The notes under the pieces: generated by a model
Database searches by the model: none
Seen by the model: only the letters and a program-made list of their open reading frames with translations
Told to the model about the DNA's origin: nothing
Source: Sphingobacterium chuzhouense
GTDB lineage: Bacteria > Bacteroidota > Bacteroidia > Sphingobacteriales > Sphingobacteriaceae
Direction of reading: 5' to 3'
DNA: 64,000 nucleotides
NCBI RefSeq assembly: GCF_014692525.1
Contig: NZ_JACNYL010000004.1
Span: forward strand, 1-64,000
Position numbers and translations under genes: made by a program
In this document: positions 1 through 8,994 of the stretch, piece after piece
Layout of the letters: each line of letters begins with the position of its first letter
Position numbering within the stretch: the stretch's first letter is position 1

Positions 1-103
1 GGCTTCCTTACAGGGCCGTGGGAGACTACCACGTTGATAGGCCGCAGGTGTAGAGGTGGAGACACCACAGCCGAGCGGTACTAATAGCCCGAAGCTTTCC
101 GCG
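1..103 (+). rRNA. rrl: 23S ribosomal RNA, 3' end (partial)
   Basis: The window opens inside the last domain of a 23S rRNA. The segment around 30-90, with GTGTAGAGGTGGAGACACC and then CCGAGCGGTACTAATAGCCC, is the typical Bacteroidota 23S 3' terminus. The exact 3' end is estimated; the 5' part lies outside the window. The 5S gene follows about 60 bases later, so this is the tail of an rRNA operon. Confidence 0.92.
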
Positions 104-166
104 CCGGAAAGTTCCGCTGTCCTCTTTTTTTACTTTTTCTATCCCGATTATATGTCATTCAAGATA

Positions 167-279
167 TTCAGGTGCCTATATCGGCGGTGTCTACCTCTTC
201 CCATTCCGAACAGAGCAGTCAAGCCCGCCAGAGCCGATGGTACTGCCGTAAAAGGTGGGAGAGTAGGTCGGTGCCAAAT
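167..279 (+). rRNA. rrf: 5S ribosomal RNA
   Basis: The sequence carries the 5S hallmarks CCGAACAGAG, the GCCGATGGTACTGCC segment and GGGAGAGTAGGTCG. GGTGCC at 171-176 can pair with GGTGCC at 270-275 (with two G-U pairs) to close helix I, which sets the ends to within a few bases. It follows the 23S in the usual bacterial order and is followed by a strong terminator. Confidence 0.95.
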
Positions 280-288
280 TTTATACAG

Positions 289-320
289 AGCCCCTACAGG
301 AAACTGCAGGGGCTTTTTTT
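289..320 (+). terminator. rRNA operon terminator
   Basis: AGCCCCTACAG, a GAAA loop and CTGCAGGGGCT form an 11-bp stem with one mismatch, followed directly by seven T residues (314-320). This is a canonical intrinsic terminator closing the rRNA operon. Confidence 0.93.
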
Positions 321-354
321 GTTATCTCAACTCAGCTAACTACTACTAAATTAT

Positions 355-362
355 TACCTTTG
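355..362 (+). promoter_or_regulatory. -7 promoter box of dnaG
   Basis: TACCTTTG matches the Bacteroidota -7 consensus TAnnTTTG and lies 33 bases before the dnaG start codon. No clear TTTG -33 element was identified. Confidence 0.6.
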
Positions 363-395
363 TGTAAAATCACTTTTTCATTTTACAGATGATTT

Positions 396-2381
396 ATGAT
401 AAAAAAAGAAACCATTGAGAAAGTTTTAGATGCAGCTCGGATAGAAGAGGTTGTGGGGGACTTTGTAGATTTAAAAAAACGAGGAACCTCTCTCATTGGT
501 AACTGCCCTTTTCATAATGAAAAAACTCCATCTTTCCATGTATCAGTGGCCAAGGGCATTTATAAATGCTTTGGTTGTGGTGCAGGAGGTGACGCACTTA
601 AGTTTGTTATGGAACTGGAGAAGTATTCTTATCCGGAAGCGATACGTTATTTGGCAGATAAATATAGTATTCCAGTAGAGGAGGTAGAACGTTCTCCCGC
701 GCAGCTTGCTGCTCAAGACAAACGAGAGAGCCTATATGTACTCAGCACCTGGGCAAGTAAATATTTTAAGGAACAGCTCTGGGATACTGAGACGGGGCAA
801 AGCATAGCATTATCTTATTTTAAAGAGCGCGGTTATAGGGAGGATATCATAAAGAAATTTGATTTAGGCTATTCGCCTGATCAATGGACAGCTCTTGCAG
901 ATACCGCTGTTGAAAATGGTTTTCATAAGGATTATTTAAAAGAAATTGGTCTTGCTATAGAGCGAGATGATGGGAGTATTTACGATCGCTTTAGAGGCCG
1001 TGTTATTTTTCCTATCCATAATCTCACAGGCCGTGTTATTGGTTTCGGTGGTCGCACATTAAAAACCGAGAAAACTGTCCCTAAGTATGTCAATTCACCT
1101 GAAAGCGATATATATCACAAATCGGATGTTCTCTACGGGCTTCATTTTGCAAAGAAAGCGATAAAAGATAATGATGTATGTTATTTGGTAGAGGGCTACG
1201 CCGATGTCTTGTCCATGCATCAAGCTGGAATAGAAAATGTAGTGTCTTCTTCTGGAACTTCGTTAACCTCCGGTCAGATCCGTCTTATTTCCCGCTTCAC
1301 AAGTAACGTTGTTATTTTATATGATGGAGATGCTGCTGGTATTAAAGCATCTTTACGTGGAACGGATATGTTGCTGGAAGAGGGGCTCAATGTGAAAGTA
1401 TTGTTGTTCCCAGATGGTAACGACCCTGATTCTTATGTACAGAAGTACGGCTCTACGGCATTTAAAGAATATATCGCTAAGCATCAGGAAGATTTTATTT
1501 TCTATAAAACAAATATTTTATTAAAAGATACAGGTGGTGATCCGATTAAACGCGCGGAGGTTATTCGGGAAGTAGTAGAAAGTATTGCGTTGATCCCGGA
1601 CGAGATAAAGGTTTCCGTCTTTATTCAGCAATGTTCCCATTTATTAGATATCGAAGAGCGTGTCTTGCTGACGGAGTTGAATAAAATACGGATACAGAAA
1701 GCAAAGGCCCAAGATAAGAAGGTACAACAGGCCTCTAAAACTTCAAATGACTTTCCTGCGGAGAGTATGCCTCCCGCCGATCTATTTTTGACTGATGCAG
1801 AGAGGGATCAAGAGGATACTTCAGTAGGAGGAGCTCCCCAAACTATTACACCAGATACTTTACAGGAAAGGGAAATCGTACGTATTCTATTGAATTATGG
1901 CGAGGAACTTGCCGTATGGGAAGGTGAAGGGGATGTTCCCATAGCTCCCTTACTTTTGAATGCTTTGGATGATATTACTTTTGAAGATAGAGCAAGTTCG
2001 TTTATCGTTGATATCTTTAAACAGAAAGCGGAACATTTTGAAATTCCGGATACAAAATATTTCTTCTCACACGAGGACAAGGAAGTCCAAGATTTAGCGA
2101 TCACCTGTGTGACTACGCCGTACGAGCTCAGCCCGAACTGGAACGATGATAAGAGAAAGATTTACGTTCGACAAGAACGGGAGCATCTTCGAGAGCTCAC
2201 TATGCAGGCTATTTATCGCATAAAAAAGCGAAAGGTGGAAAAGGAAATGGTTAAAATCAGAGAGGAGCTTAAACTGACAGCTACCAAAGAAGATATAGAA
2301 ATCCTATTAGCCAAATATCAGAAGCTGAAAGAGGCGGAAAAGGTACTAGGTGATTTTTTGGGAAATATTGTGGTGAAATAA
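396..2381 (+). CDS. dnaG: DNA primase DnaG
   Basis: Synthesises the RNA primers for chromosomal replication, working with the replicative helicase at the fork. The N-terminal CHC2 zinc finger is visible (Cys37, His40, Cys58, Cys61). The primase core follows, and the TOPRIM region around residues 255-340 holds the acidic EGYAD and DGDAAG motifs that bind Mg2+. At 661 residues the length is normal for Bacteroidota. The C-terminal third, after a low-complexity acidic linker near residues 440-490, would be the helicase-binding domain and is poorly conserved. ATG at 396 is the natural start: it gives the usual MIKKETIEKV opening and sits 33 bases after a TAnnTTTG box. The gene stands alone after the rRNA operon. 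Confidence 0.97.
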   Translation: MIKKETIEKVLDAARIEEVVGDFVDLKKRGTSLIGNCPFHNEKTPSFHVSVAKGIYKCFGCGAGGDALKFVMELEKYSYPEAIRYLADKYSIPVEEVERSPAQLAAQDKRESLYVLSTWASKYFKEQLWDTETGQSIALSYFKERGYREDIIKKFDLGYSPDQWTALADTAVENGFHKDYLKEIGLAIERDDGSIYDRFRGRVIFPIHNLTGRVIGFGGRTLKTEKTVPKYVNSPESDIYHKSDVLYGLHFAKKAIKDNDVCYLVEGYADVLSMHQAGIENVVSSSGTSLTSGQIRLISRFTSNVVILYDGDAAGIKASLRGTDMLLEEGLNVKVLLFPDGNDPDSYVQKYGSTAFKEYIAKHQEDFIFYKTNILLKDTGGDPIKRAEVIREVVESIALIPDEIKVSVFIQQCSHLLDIEERVLLTELNKIRIQKAKAQDKKVQQASKTSNDFPAESMPPADLFLTDAERDQEDTSVGGAPQTITPDTLQEREIVRILLNYGEELAVWEGEGDVPIAPLLLNALDDITFEDRASSFIVDIFKQKAEHFEIPDTKYFFSHEDKEVQDLAITCVTTPYELSPNWNDDKRKIYVRQEREHLRELTMQAIYRIKKRKVEKEMVKIREELKLTATKEDIEILLAKYQKLKEAEKVLGDFLGNIVVK

Positions 2382-2441
2382 TCGACAGGTCGAGGTTGTC
2401 ATTTTATTTCTGTAAATTGGCATCGCAAATACGGGAGAACA

Positions 2442-3503
2442 ATGAAGATAGATAATATTCTAGTTTTTGTAGGATTTGCTATCGTGTTGATGGCAGGATG
2501 TAAATCGCAGAAAAAGTTTGATTTTTTATCACCAAAATCCGGTGAGACAATTATACTGGGCCAAAAAGTTGCTGTACGTATGCACTTTCCCGATAGTGCA
2601 ATTGATTCGGTTGTGTATTCGGTAGATGGGCGGGTTATTGAAAGGAAGCAGGACACCACGGAACTACTGTTGGATACGGAATCTATTGGTCTTGGCGCAC
2701 GTAATCTGGTCGCCAAGCTCTATAGAGAAGGAAAAGAGGATGTCGCATTTAGTAACGTGACCATTTTGCCAGAATCACCCAGTCAATATACATTTGAGGT
2801 GGTCAATGAATATCCGCATGATATAACGGCATTCACGCAAGGTTTAGAGTTTGAAAATGGTTTTTTGTATGAATCCACTGGGGCTGGCAATGATTTGATA
2901 ACCTCGTTAAGGAAAGTGGAGCTTGCTACTGGAAAGGTTGTGCAAAAGAAAGAAATTACCGGGACTGACGCATCTGGTGAACCTTATTTTGGTGAGGGAA
3001 TGACTATTGTGGGGGATAAGATTGTGATGCTAACCTGGCGTAATAATCTGGGATATGTGTTTAATAAAAATACGTTTGAGCAGGTTGGTACTTTTAACTA
3101 TCAACAAAGCAAGCAGGGATGGGGACTATGTTACGATGGGAAAAGACTTATAAAGACAGATAGTTCTAATAAATTATATTTTTTAGATCCGAATACCTAT
3201 CAAGAAATGGGTTTTATTCCTGTATACGACCATAATGGGGCAGTTGATTACATCAATGAGTTGGAGTTTATCGACGGGAAAGTATATGCCAATATATATG
3301 GGAAAGATATTATTGTTATCATCAACCCTGAAACAGGCGCTGTTGAAGGGCAAATAAATTTTGTAGGTCTATATAAAAATTCGAAACGGGGTGCCGTAGA
3401 TGAGGAAATGAACGGGATTGCCTATGATAACGTAGGAAAGCGGTTATTCGTTACCGGTAAACAATGGAATAAGCTTTACGAAGTAAAGATCGTAGAACGC
3501 TAA
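2442..3503 (+). CDS. Glutaminyl-peptide cyclotransferase, lipoprotein
   Basis: Predicted glutamine cyclotransferase of the plant/bacterial beta-propeller type, which forms N-terminal pyroglutamate on peptides and releases ammonia. The N-terminus is a lipoprotein signal with lipobox MAGC (Cys20), so the enzyme should be anchored outside the inner membrane. Residues about 30-105 look like an Ig-like exported domain. The catalytic propeller follows, with family features such as EYPHDITAFTQGLEF, ESTG, LTWRNN, GKRLIKTDSS and NELEFIDGKVYANIY near the end. It starts 60 bases after dnaG; no clear promoter was found, so co-transcription is possible. Family assignment is firm; the physiological substrate is unknown. 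Confidence 0.88.
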   Translation: MKIDNILVFVGFAIVLMAGCKSQKKFDFLSPKSGETIILGQKVAVRMHFPDSAIDSVVYSVDGRVIERKQDTTELLLDTESIGLGARNLVAKLYREGKEDVAFSNVTILPESPSQYTFEVVNEYPHDITAFTQGLEFENGFLYESTGAGNDLITSLRKVELATGKVVQKKEITGTDASGEPYFGEGMTIVGDKIVMLTWRNNLGYVFNKNTFEQVGTFNYQQSKQGWGLCYDGKRLIKTDSSNKLYFLDPNTYQEMGFIPVYDHNGAVDYINELEFIDGKVYANIYGKDIIVIINPETGAVEGQINFVGLYKNSKRGAVDEEMNGIAYDNVGKRLFVTGKQWNKLYEVKIVER

Positions 3504-3541
3504 GAAAGATATCCCTGTTTTTCTAACTATTAATTTTATGT

Positions 3542-3549
3542 TATCTTTG
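3542..3549 (+). promoter_or_regulatory. -7 promoter box of the ECF sigma gene
   Basis: TATCTTTG fits TAnnTTTG and ends 19 bases before the ATG at 3569. It would drive the sigma gene and perhaps the fecR gene behind it. Confidence 0.6.
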
Positions 3550-3568
3550 GAAAGCACCAAGTTAATAT

Positions 3569-4153
3569 ATGAACCGATATGCATTGTCTTCGGATACAGA
3601 ATTGACTGTCCTGCTGACACAGGGAGATGAGATAGCTTTTACTGAAATCTATAGCCGATATAGTCGCAAGTTGATGGCAATGGGCTATAATTATGCTAAA
3701 GACAGTACTTTAGCCGAAGAGATTGTTCAAGAGGTATTTATACAGCTATGGGAGAAACGGCAACAAGTAGAAATAAATACATTAAGTGCTTATTTAGCCA
3801 CAGCCATTAAGTTTTCTGTTTTCCGGGTTATACAACGAAAGCGACGTCAGGAAGCCATTGCTCAGGAACATTATACGAAAGAAGACGTGGTGCATGATGA
3901 TGAGCGGATATATGCCAAATTTCTAGAAGAATACATAAATGGAATTACCGAAGAGCTGCCGGAAAAATGCAAACTTGTATTCCATTACAGTCGTAATCTA
4001 CACATGACCAACAAAGAAATTTCGGAAGAACTGAATATTGCGGAGAAGACGGTTGAAGCACATCTCACCAAAGCGATCAAGAATGTACGTAAAGGACTAG
4101 AAGGTTTAGGCGTATCCGCCATCTTGATAAACGTATTCATAAAATATTTTTAG
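3569..4153 (+). CDS. RNA polymerase ECF-type sigma factor
   Basis: A 194-residue extracytoplasmic-function sigma factor of the Bacteroidota FecI-like group. Region 2 spans about residues 20-85 (AFTEIYSRYSRKLMAMG and AEEIVQEVFIQLWEKR). Region 4 near residues 128-185 carries the helix-turn-helix (MTNKEISEELNIAEKTVEAHL). Its partner is the FecR anti-sigma encoded 74 bases downstream, and the expected target is the promoter of the following susC/susD pair. Such sigma factors are held inactive until the TonB-dependent receptor signals ligand uptake through its STN domain; the receptor at 5509 has that domain. Confidence 0.94.
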   Translation: MNRYALSSDTELTVLLTQGDEIAFTEIYSRYSRKLMAMGYNYAKDSTLAEEIVQEVFIQLWEKRQQVEINTLSAYLATAIKFSVFRVIQRKRRQEAIAQEHYTKEDVVHDDERIYAKFLEEYINGITEELPEKCKLVFHYSRNLHMTNKEISEELNIAEKTVEAHLTKAIKNVRKGLEGLGVSAILINVFIKYF

Positions 4154-4170
4154 AAAAATTTTGTAGAGAG

Positions 4171-4191
4171 TAAGGGTAACCTCTACCCTTA
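4171..4191 (+). other. 8-bp hairpin between sigma and fecR genes
   Basis: TAAGGGTA, a 5-base spacer and TACCCTTA form a perfect hairpin 36 bases before the fecR start. It has no T-run, so it is not an intrinsic terminator. It could be an mRNA processing or control element, or a DNA operator. Confidence 0.55.
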
Positions 4192-4227
4192 TGTGACGTC
4201 CTTATAGTTACAGCCAAAAATAAAGCT

Positions 4228-5373
4228 ATGGACGAACAACGTATTCCTGAACTTATTGACAAATACATTGCTGGTACAGCTACAGATAAAGAGCGTAAAG
4301 CGTTATTGGACTGGTATCGATCTGTACAACACGATGAGACATTTTGGCCGGAAGAAGAAGCTGTTTTTGAACAGCGTATAACGCGCGCCCTATCAGAAAT
4401 AAAGCAATCAACCGGCTTAGCAACGAATGATACATCGACCATTAAACGTATTTTTCCCTGGAAATTAATTTCTATAGCAGCAGTCGCATTGATGGTTATT
4501 GGTTTGTCAACATTATTTTTACTAGATACAAGAAAAAATGTAGCTAAAGAAAACATAGCATTAACAGATGACGAAATTAAACCAGGAGGTAGTAAAGCTG
4601 TATTAAAGCTTGCCAACGGGCAAACCTTTGCGCTGGGCGACTCGTTAGCCACATTTGGTATTGCAAATCAGGGAACTTTTACGGACAATAAGGGTGAATT
4701 GCTGTTTAACCCAGAAACAGGTGGGACCACCACATTGGCTTATAATGAACTAATGACGCCAAAAGGAGGACAGTATGTGATACATTTACCCGACGGCAGC
4801 AAGGTTTCTTTAAATAGCGAGAGCGCATTATCTTTTCCGACTTTATTTGAGGGTGATGAACGCAAAGTTGTACTACAAGGAGAAGCTTTTTTTGAAGTAG
4901 CTAAAAATGAGGATAAACCTTTTATTGTATCAATGCCAGCCATGGAAATCGAAGTGTTAGGTACGACGTTTAATGTGAAGGGCTATCAAGATGAAGAGGA
5001 TATTACGACAACTCTAGTAGAGGGATCAGTAAAGGTTAAGGCGGAGAAAAAGGAAGCGTTGCTGAAGCCAGGACAATCTGCCATATTGAATAAAGCGAGT
5101 GGTGTTATGCATACCAAAAAAGCTGATTTAACAGTAGAGACGGCATGGACCAAAGGCTATTTTATGTTTAACAATGAAAATATAAAAAGTGTCATGAATC
5201 AGCTTTCTAGATGGTATGATTGTCAAGTGGTCTATCAGGGAAGTATGAAAGATATACTATACTCCGGGCGAATACTTCGTAGAAGTGATATCACTGAAAT
5301 CTTAAATATGTTAGAACAAATAGGGACAGTTAAGTTTGAAATAGAAGGAAGGAGGGTTGTTGTTATGCCATAA
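4228..5373 (+). CDS. FecR family anti-sigma factor
   Basis: Inner-membrane anti-sigma factor that should bind the sigma factor at 3569 on the cytoplasmic side and the STN domain of the receptor at 5509 on the periplasmic side. The cytoplasmic part (residues 1-75) is followed by one membrane helix at about 79-99 and the periplasmic FecR domain (about 165-265, TPKGGQYVIHLPDGSKVSLN and VLQGEAFFEVA motifs). The C-terminal DUF4974-type module (about 305-381) has FMFNNENIKSVMNQLSRWYD. The length of 381 residues is typical. Confidence 0.94.
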   Translation: MDEQRIPELIDKYIAGTATDKERKALLDWYRSVQHDETFWPEEEAVFEQRITRALSEIKQSTGLATNDTSTIKRIFPWKLISIAAVALMVIGLSTLFLLDTRKNVAKENIALTDDEIKPGGSKAVLKLANGQTFALGDSLATFGIANQGTFTDNKGELLFNPETGGTTTLAYNELMTPKGGQYVIHLPDGSKVSLNSESALSFPTLFEGDERKVVLQGEAFFEVAKNEDKPFIVSMPAMEIEVLGTTFNVKGYQDEEDITTTLVEGSVKVKAEKKEALLKPGQSAILNKASGVMHTKKADLTVETAWTKGYFMFNNENIKSVMNQLSRWYDCQVVYQGSMKDILYSGRILRRSDITEILNMLEQIGTVKFEIEGRRVVVMP

Positions 5374-5401
5374 ATTTACGTTCATAATCAACAACGAAAA
5401 A

Positions 5402-5429
5402 ATGCTGAAGCGTTGCCCCGCTCCAGCAT
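5402..5429. terminator. Hairpin with T-run on the minus strand between fecR and susC
   Basis: ATGCTG-A-AGCG and CGCT-C-CAGCAT pair across a 6-base loop. On the plus strand the hairpin is preceded by a run of A, so read on the minus strand it is a stem followed by six T residues, the shape of an intrinsic terminator. On the plus strand there is no T-run, so transcription towards susC need not stop here. Flanking AACGAAA (5393-5399) can pair with TTTCGTT (5445-5451), suggesting a larger leader RNA fold. Confidence 0.5.
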
Positions 5430-5508
5430 CTTAAACGTGTTGAGTTTCGTTATAATAAAATGTACTAACAAAATATTATCAATTACATAAACTCTAACTT
5501 TCAAAAAT

Positions 5509-8500
5509 ATGAAATTTAATTTGGGTAGGGAGAGAATTCTTTCCTTTTACAGGATTTTACTTGTTATGAAACTGACCACAATCCTCTTGATATGTGCCTT
5601 TGTGAAAGCAAGTGCTACCAGCTTTGCTCAACACATCACGTTGTCGACGACTAACGGTACGTTGGAATCCGCACTTAAGAAAATCAGCGAACAAAGTAAT
5701 CATGATTTTCTCTATAGTGCGACGATGTTGAAAGATGCAAAAAAAGTAACGATCAATGTCAAGAACGTGACGCTCGAGGAAGCATTAGAGCTATGCTTTA
5801 GAAATCAACCTTTTACCTATTCGTTGACAAGCAATACGGTAATCGTCAAAAATAAAGATAACGCGGCCGTAATTAAACAGACGCGTACCGTGAGTGGTTA
5901 CGTTCGAAATACTGATGGTATGACTTTGCCTGGCGTAAGTGTACGACTTAAAGGCACTTCTAAATCGGCAGTTACAAACGAACGTGGACAATATACGCTG
6001 GAATTAACGGGAGAAAACAATGTGTTAAGCTTTTCTTTCTTAGGTTATGGAATTCAAGAAATTTCGGTGGGCAATCGTAGTACGATAGATGTAGTATTGG
6101 TTGAGCGGGAAGAGATAATGGATAATGTTGTTGTAACGGCATTAGGTATTCAACGTCAGAAGCGCTCTTTGGGCTACGCAGTGTCGGATATTTCCGGCGA
6201 TGAAGTGACCGGTTTTGGAGAACCTAACGCGATTTCTGCTATGCAAGGTAAAGTAGCTGGTGTCAATATTTCCAATACTACTGCCGGTGCTACAGGTTCC
6301 AGTCGTGTGGTAATCCGGGGGATACGGGAACTACAGGGAAGTAACCAACCGTTATATGTAATTGACGGTGTTCCGGCTGTTAACGGAAACATCGGAAGTG
6401 CTGATCAAAACGGCGGGTTTGACCTGGGGGATGGCTTGGCAGATCTCAATCCGAACGATATTGAGTCGGTATCTGTACTAAAAGGTGCTTCAGCCGCGGT
6501 ACTATATGGCTCTCGTGCATTGAATGGCGTGATATTGATTACGACGAAAAGCGGTAAAGGAAAAAAGGGCCTGGGGATTGAATACAATAGCTCTTTGACG
6601 ACCGACCATATCTCTACCCGCTTGGACGAGCGGCAGAAAGTTTATGGGCAAGGGACGAACGGTTTACTGCCTAAAGATGCTACGCAAGCGGGAAATATTA
6701 CAGCCAACTGGGGACCTCGCTATAGCGATTTCAATACCATTATCCAACGGGATGGGCAGGAGCGTCCGTACGACTATCTGGAAAATAACGTACAAAATTT
6801 CTTTAGAACGGGAGTGACGGCCATGAATACCGTATCGTTAACGGGTGGCAACGAAAACCACAACTTAAGATTCTCTTATTCGAATGTAGCTAATAAAGAT
6901 ATTATTCCAACAAGTGGGTACGATAGAAATAATTTCTCTTTTAGAGGAGAATCCAAAATAACGGAAAGGCTTACGTTGGAAGTGAAAGGCTCCTTAATGA
7001 ATGAGAAAGTACGGAACAGACCGGCGCTAACAGATGACGTCAATAATATCGGGAATGGGTTAATCGGTTTGGCCGGTAACTTTGACCAAGCTTGGTTACA
7101 GCATTTTGAGAATGAGGATGGAACATATATAAACTATACGGGAAACCAATACCGTGCTAATCCCTATTGGACAATAAACCGAACACGTAATGATAGCAAA
7201 AAGGTTAGAACGGGTGGGTCGGCAAATTTGATTTATCAAATTGATGATAATTGGTCCGCTATAGCGAGTGCCGGAACAGATTTCTATAACTTTGAGTTTA
7301 CGAACTTCTATGATTTGCATACACCGACAAGGACTGGCGGACAATTACAGCTTAATGATCTAAAAGTGAGGGAAGATAACTTCCAAGCCATGGTGAATTT
7401 CAATAAGGAGATCAACTCCGCTTTCACTATTGGGGCGATGCTTGGGGGAAATATTATGAAATTTAATCGGGAGCAGACCATCACGATGGGTAATGAAATT
7501 ATTTCGCCTGGTAAAATGCTGATTACCAATTTTCGGGAATTACTGATTCAACCTCTACATCCACGCAAAGAGATTCAATCTATTTTTGGAAATGTAGAAC
7601 TCGGATACAACAACTATTTATTTTTAAACTTGCAAGGGCGCAACGACTGGTCGTCTACACTACCCAAAGGAAATAACGCCTATTTCTATCCGGCGGCTGA
7701 CTTGAGCTTTGTTCTGTCTGATGCTTTTAATATACAATCGAGCGTGTTGAACTATGCAAAGTTAAGGACGTCTTATGGACAAGTAGGTAGCGATGCCGAT
7801 CCGTATAAAACAGATTTCTTATATAACCTGACTGGCCAGTCGATGAACGGGTTTCCTATGGGAGAAATTTTGGGCGACGTTATTCCAAACGCGAACTTGA
7901 GACCACAACGCAAAAACTCTTTTGAGGTAGGGGCTGATTTAAGTTTTTTGAAAAATCGTATCCATTTGGATGTTACCTATTATAATGAGGTGACGAATGA
8001 TGTATTACTGGATGTGCCTGTTCCATCGCCGACAGGCTATGCTCGCGCATCATTGAATGCTGCTAAGCTGAAAAATAAAGGGGTAGAGATACTATTGAAG
8101 ACGACTCCGGTTTCTCTAGAAAACAGTTTCAAATGGGATTTGTCTTTCAATTTCGCAAAAAACTATAATACCGTAGTCGACCTTTCCGATAATCTCGAAG
8201 CGTATACGGTGGCGGAAGCCCGTTGGGCAGGAGCGACTATTATCGCAGAAAAGGGAAAACCTTTCGGTACTATCTTAGGTCGGGATTTTCAAAAAGATGA
8301 TGCAGGAAATATCATTCACGGGAGCGATGGTAAACCACTTTATACAGATGGTCCCGTAGCAATAGGCAATAGCTTGCCAAGCTGGACGGGCGGTTTGACA
8401 AACAGCTTTTCGTATAAAGGAATCGAATTCCGTGCGACAATTGATATCCGGAAAGGCGGAAGCTTGTTCTCCATGACGAATATGATGATGTATGACAACG

Positions 8501-8970
8501 GATCGCATTTGGCCACATTGGACGGACGTGATTCTTGGAACGAATACTATCAGGAAAGACGAGCAGCAGAGGACGCCGGTTTGGATCCGGATGCTGTCGA
8601 TCGAAATGGAAGAGGGTTTATCGGTGTTGGCGTGAACGAAAATGGAGAGCCGAATGATGTCGCCATTAACCCAGCTGAATACTGGCGTCACGTCTCTGAA
8701 CAAGTTCCAGCATCTTTCATATATGATGGTGGATATATTAAACTTCGTGATGTAGGAATAAGCTATACACTTCCACAGTCCATGGTGAAAAGAATGCCTA
8801 TTCAGTCTGTTTCCATCGGCGTAATCGGGCGTAACCTTTGGATTATACGGAAAAACGTTCCGAATATCGACCCCGAATCCAACTATAATAATGGTAACGG
8901 ACAAGGGTTTGAGTACGGATCATTACCGGGTAGAAGAAGCATAGGGTTCAATTTAAATGTACGGTTTTAA
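5509..8970 (+). CDS. SusC/RagA TonB-linked outer membrane protein with STN signalling domain
   Basis: Outer-membrane nutrient importer powered by TonB, forming a complex with the SusD-like lipoprotein encoded next. After a signal region ending about residue 41 (ASATSFAQ), a secretin/TonB N-terminal (STN) domain covers about 45-120. A carboxypeptidase-like regulatory domain lies at about 128-205, then the plug (LQGSNQPLYVIDGVPAVNG; VLKGASAAVLYGSRALNGVILITT) and the beta-barrel to the C-terminal FNLNVRF. With 1153 residues it is a normal STN-containing SusC. The STN domain and the upstream sigma/FecR pair show that this locus is controlled by ligand-induced trans-envelope signalling. The substrate cannot be told; no glycosidase or peptidase gene is attached. 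Confidence 0.95.
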   Translation: MKFNLGRERILSFYRILLVMKLTTILLICAFVKASATSFAQHITLSTTNGTLESALKKISEQSNHDFLYSATMLKDAKKVTINVKNVTLEEALELCFRNQPFTYSLTSNTVIVKNKDNAAVIKQTRTVSGYVRNTDGMTLPGVSVRLKGTSKSAVTNERGQYTLELTGENNVLSFSFLGYGIQEISVGNRSTIDVVLVEREEIMDNVVVTALGIQRQKRSLGYAVSDISGDEVTGFGEPNAISAMQGKVAGVNISNTTAGATGSSRVVIRGIRELQGSNQPLYVIDGVPAVNGNIGSADQNGGFDLGDGLADLNPNDIESVSVLKGASAAVLYGSRALNGVILITTKSGKGKKGLGIEYNSSLTTDHISTRLDERQKVYGQGTNGLLPKDATQAGNITANWGPRYSDFNTIIQRDGQERPYDYLENNVQNFFRTGVTAMNTVSLTGGNENHNLRFSYSNVANKDIIPTSGYDRNNFSFRGESKITERLTLEVKGSLMNEKVRNRPALTDDVNNIGNGLIGLAGNFDQAWLQHFENEDGTYINYTGNQYRANPYWTINRTRNDSKKVRTGGSANLIYQIDDNWSAIASAGTDFYNFEFTNFYDLHTPTRTGGQLQLNDLKVREDNFQAMVNFNKEINSAFTIGAMLGGNIMKFNREQTITMGNEIISPGKMLITNFRELLIQPLHPRKEIQSIFGNVELGYNNYLFLNLQGRNDWSSTLPKGNNAYFYPAADLSFVLSDAFNIQSSVLNYAKLRTSYGQVGSDADPYKTDFLYNLTGQSMNGFPMGEILGDVIPNANLRPQRKNSFEVGADLSFLKNRIHLDVTYYNEVTNDVLLDVPVPSPTGYARASLNAAKLKNKGVEILLKTTPVSLENSFKWDLSFNFAKNYNTVVDLSDNLEAYTVAEARWAGATIIAEKGKPFGTILGRDFQKDDAGNIIHGSDGKPLYTDGPVAIGNSLPSWTGGLTNSFSYKGIEFRATIDIRKGGSLFSMTNMMMYDNGSHLATLDGRDSWNEYYQERRAAEDAGLDPDAVDRNGRGFIGVGVNENGEPNDVAINPAEYWRHVSEQVPASFIYDGGYIKLRDVGISYTLPQSMVKRMPIQSVSIGVIGRNLWIIRKNVPNIDPESNYNNGNGQGFEYGSLPGRRSIGFNLNVRF

Positions 8971-8994
8971 CGGTTGTATTAAGGAGGAATTTAT

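Noticed and set aside
56..349. Open frame of 97 codons across the start of the window
   Set aside because: It runs over the 23S end, the 5S gene and the terminator, and has no protein-like sequence.
4137..4652. 171-codon open frame on the minus strand across sigma and fecR genes
   Set aside because: Overlaps well-supported genes and is Ser/Cys-rich without recognisable domains, as expected for a shadow frame.
8275..8904. 209-codon open frame on the minus strand inside susC
   Set aside because: Antisense shadow of the SusC barrel with no family resemblance; the plus strand product is clearly real.
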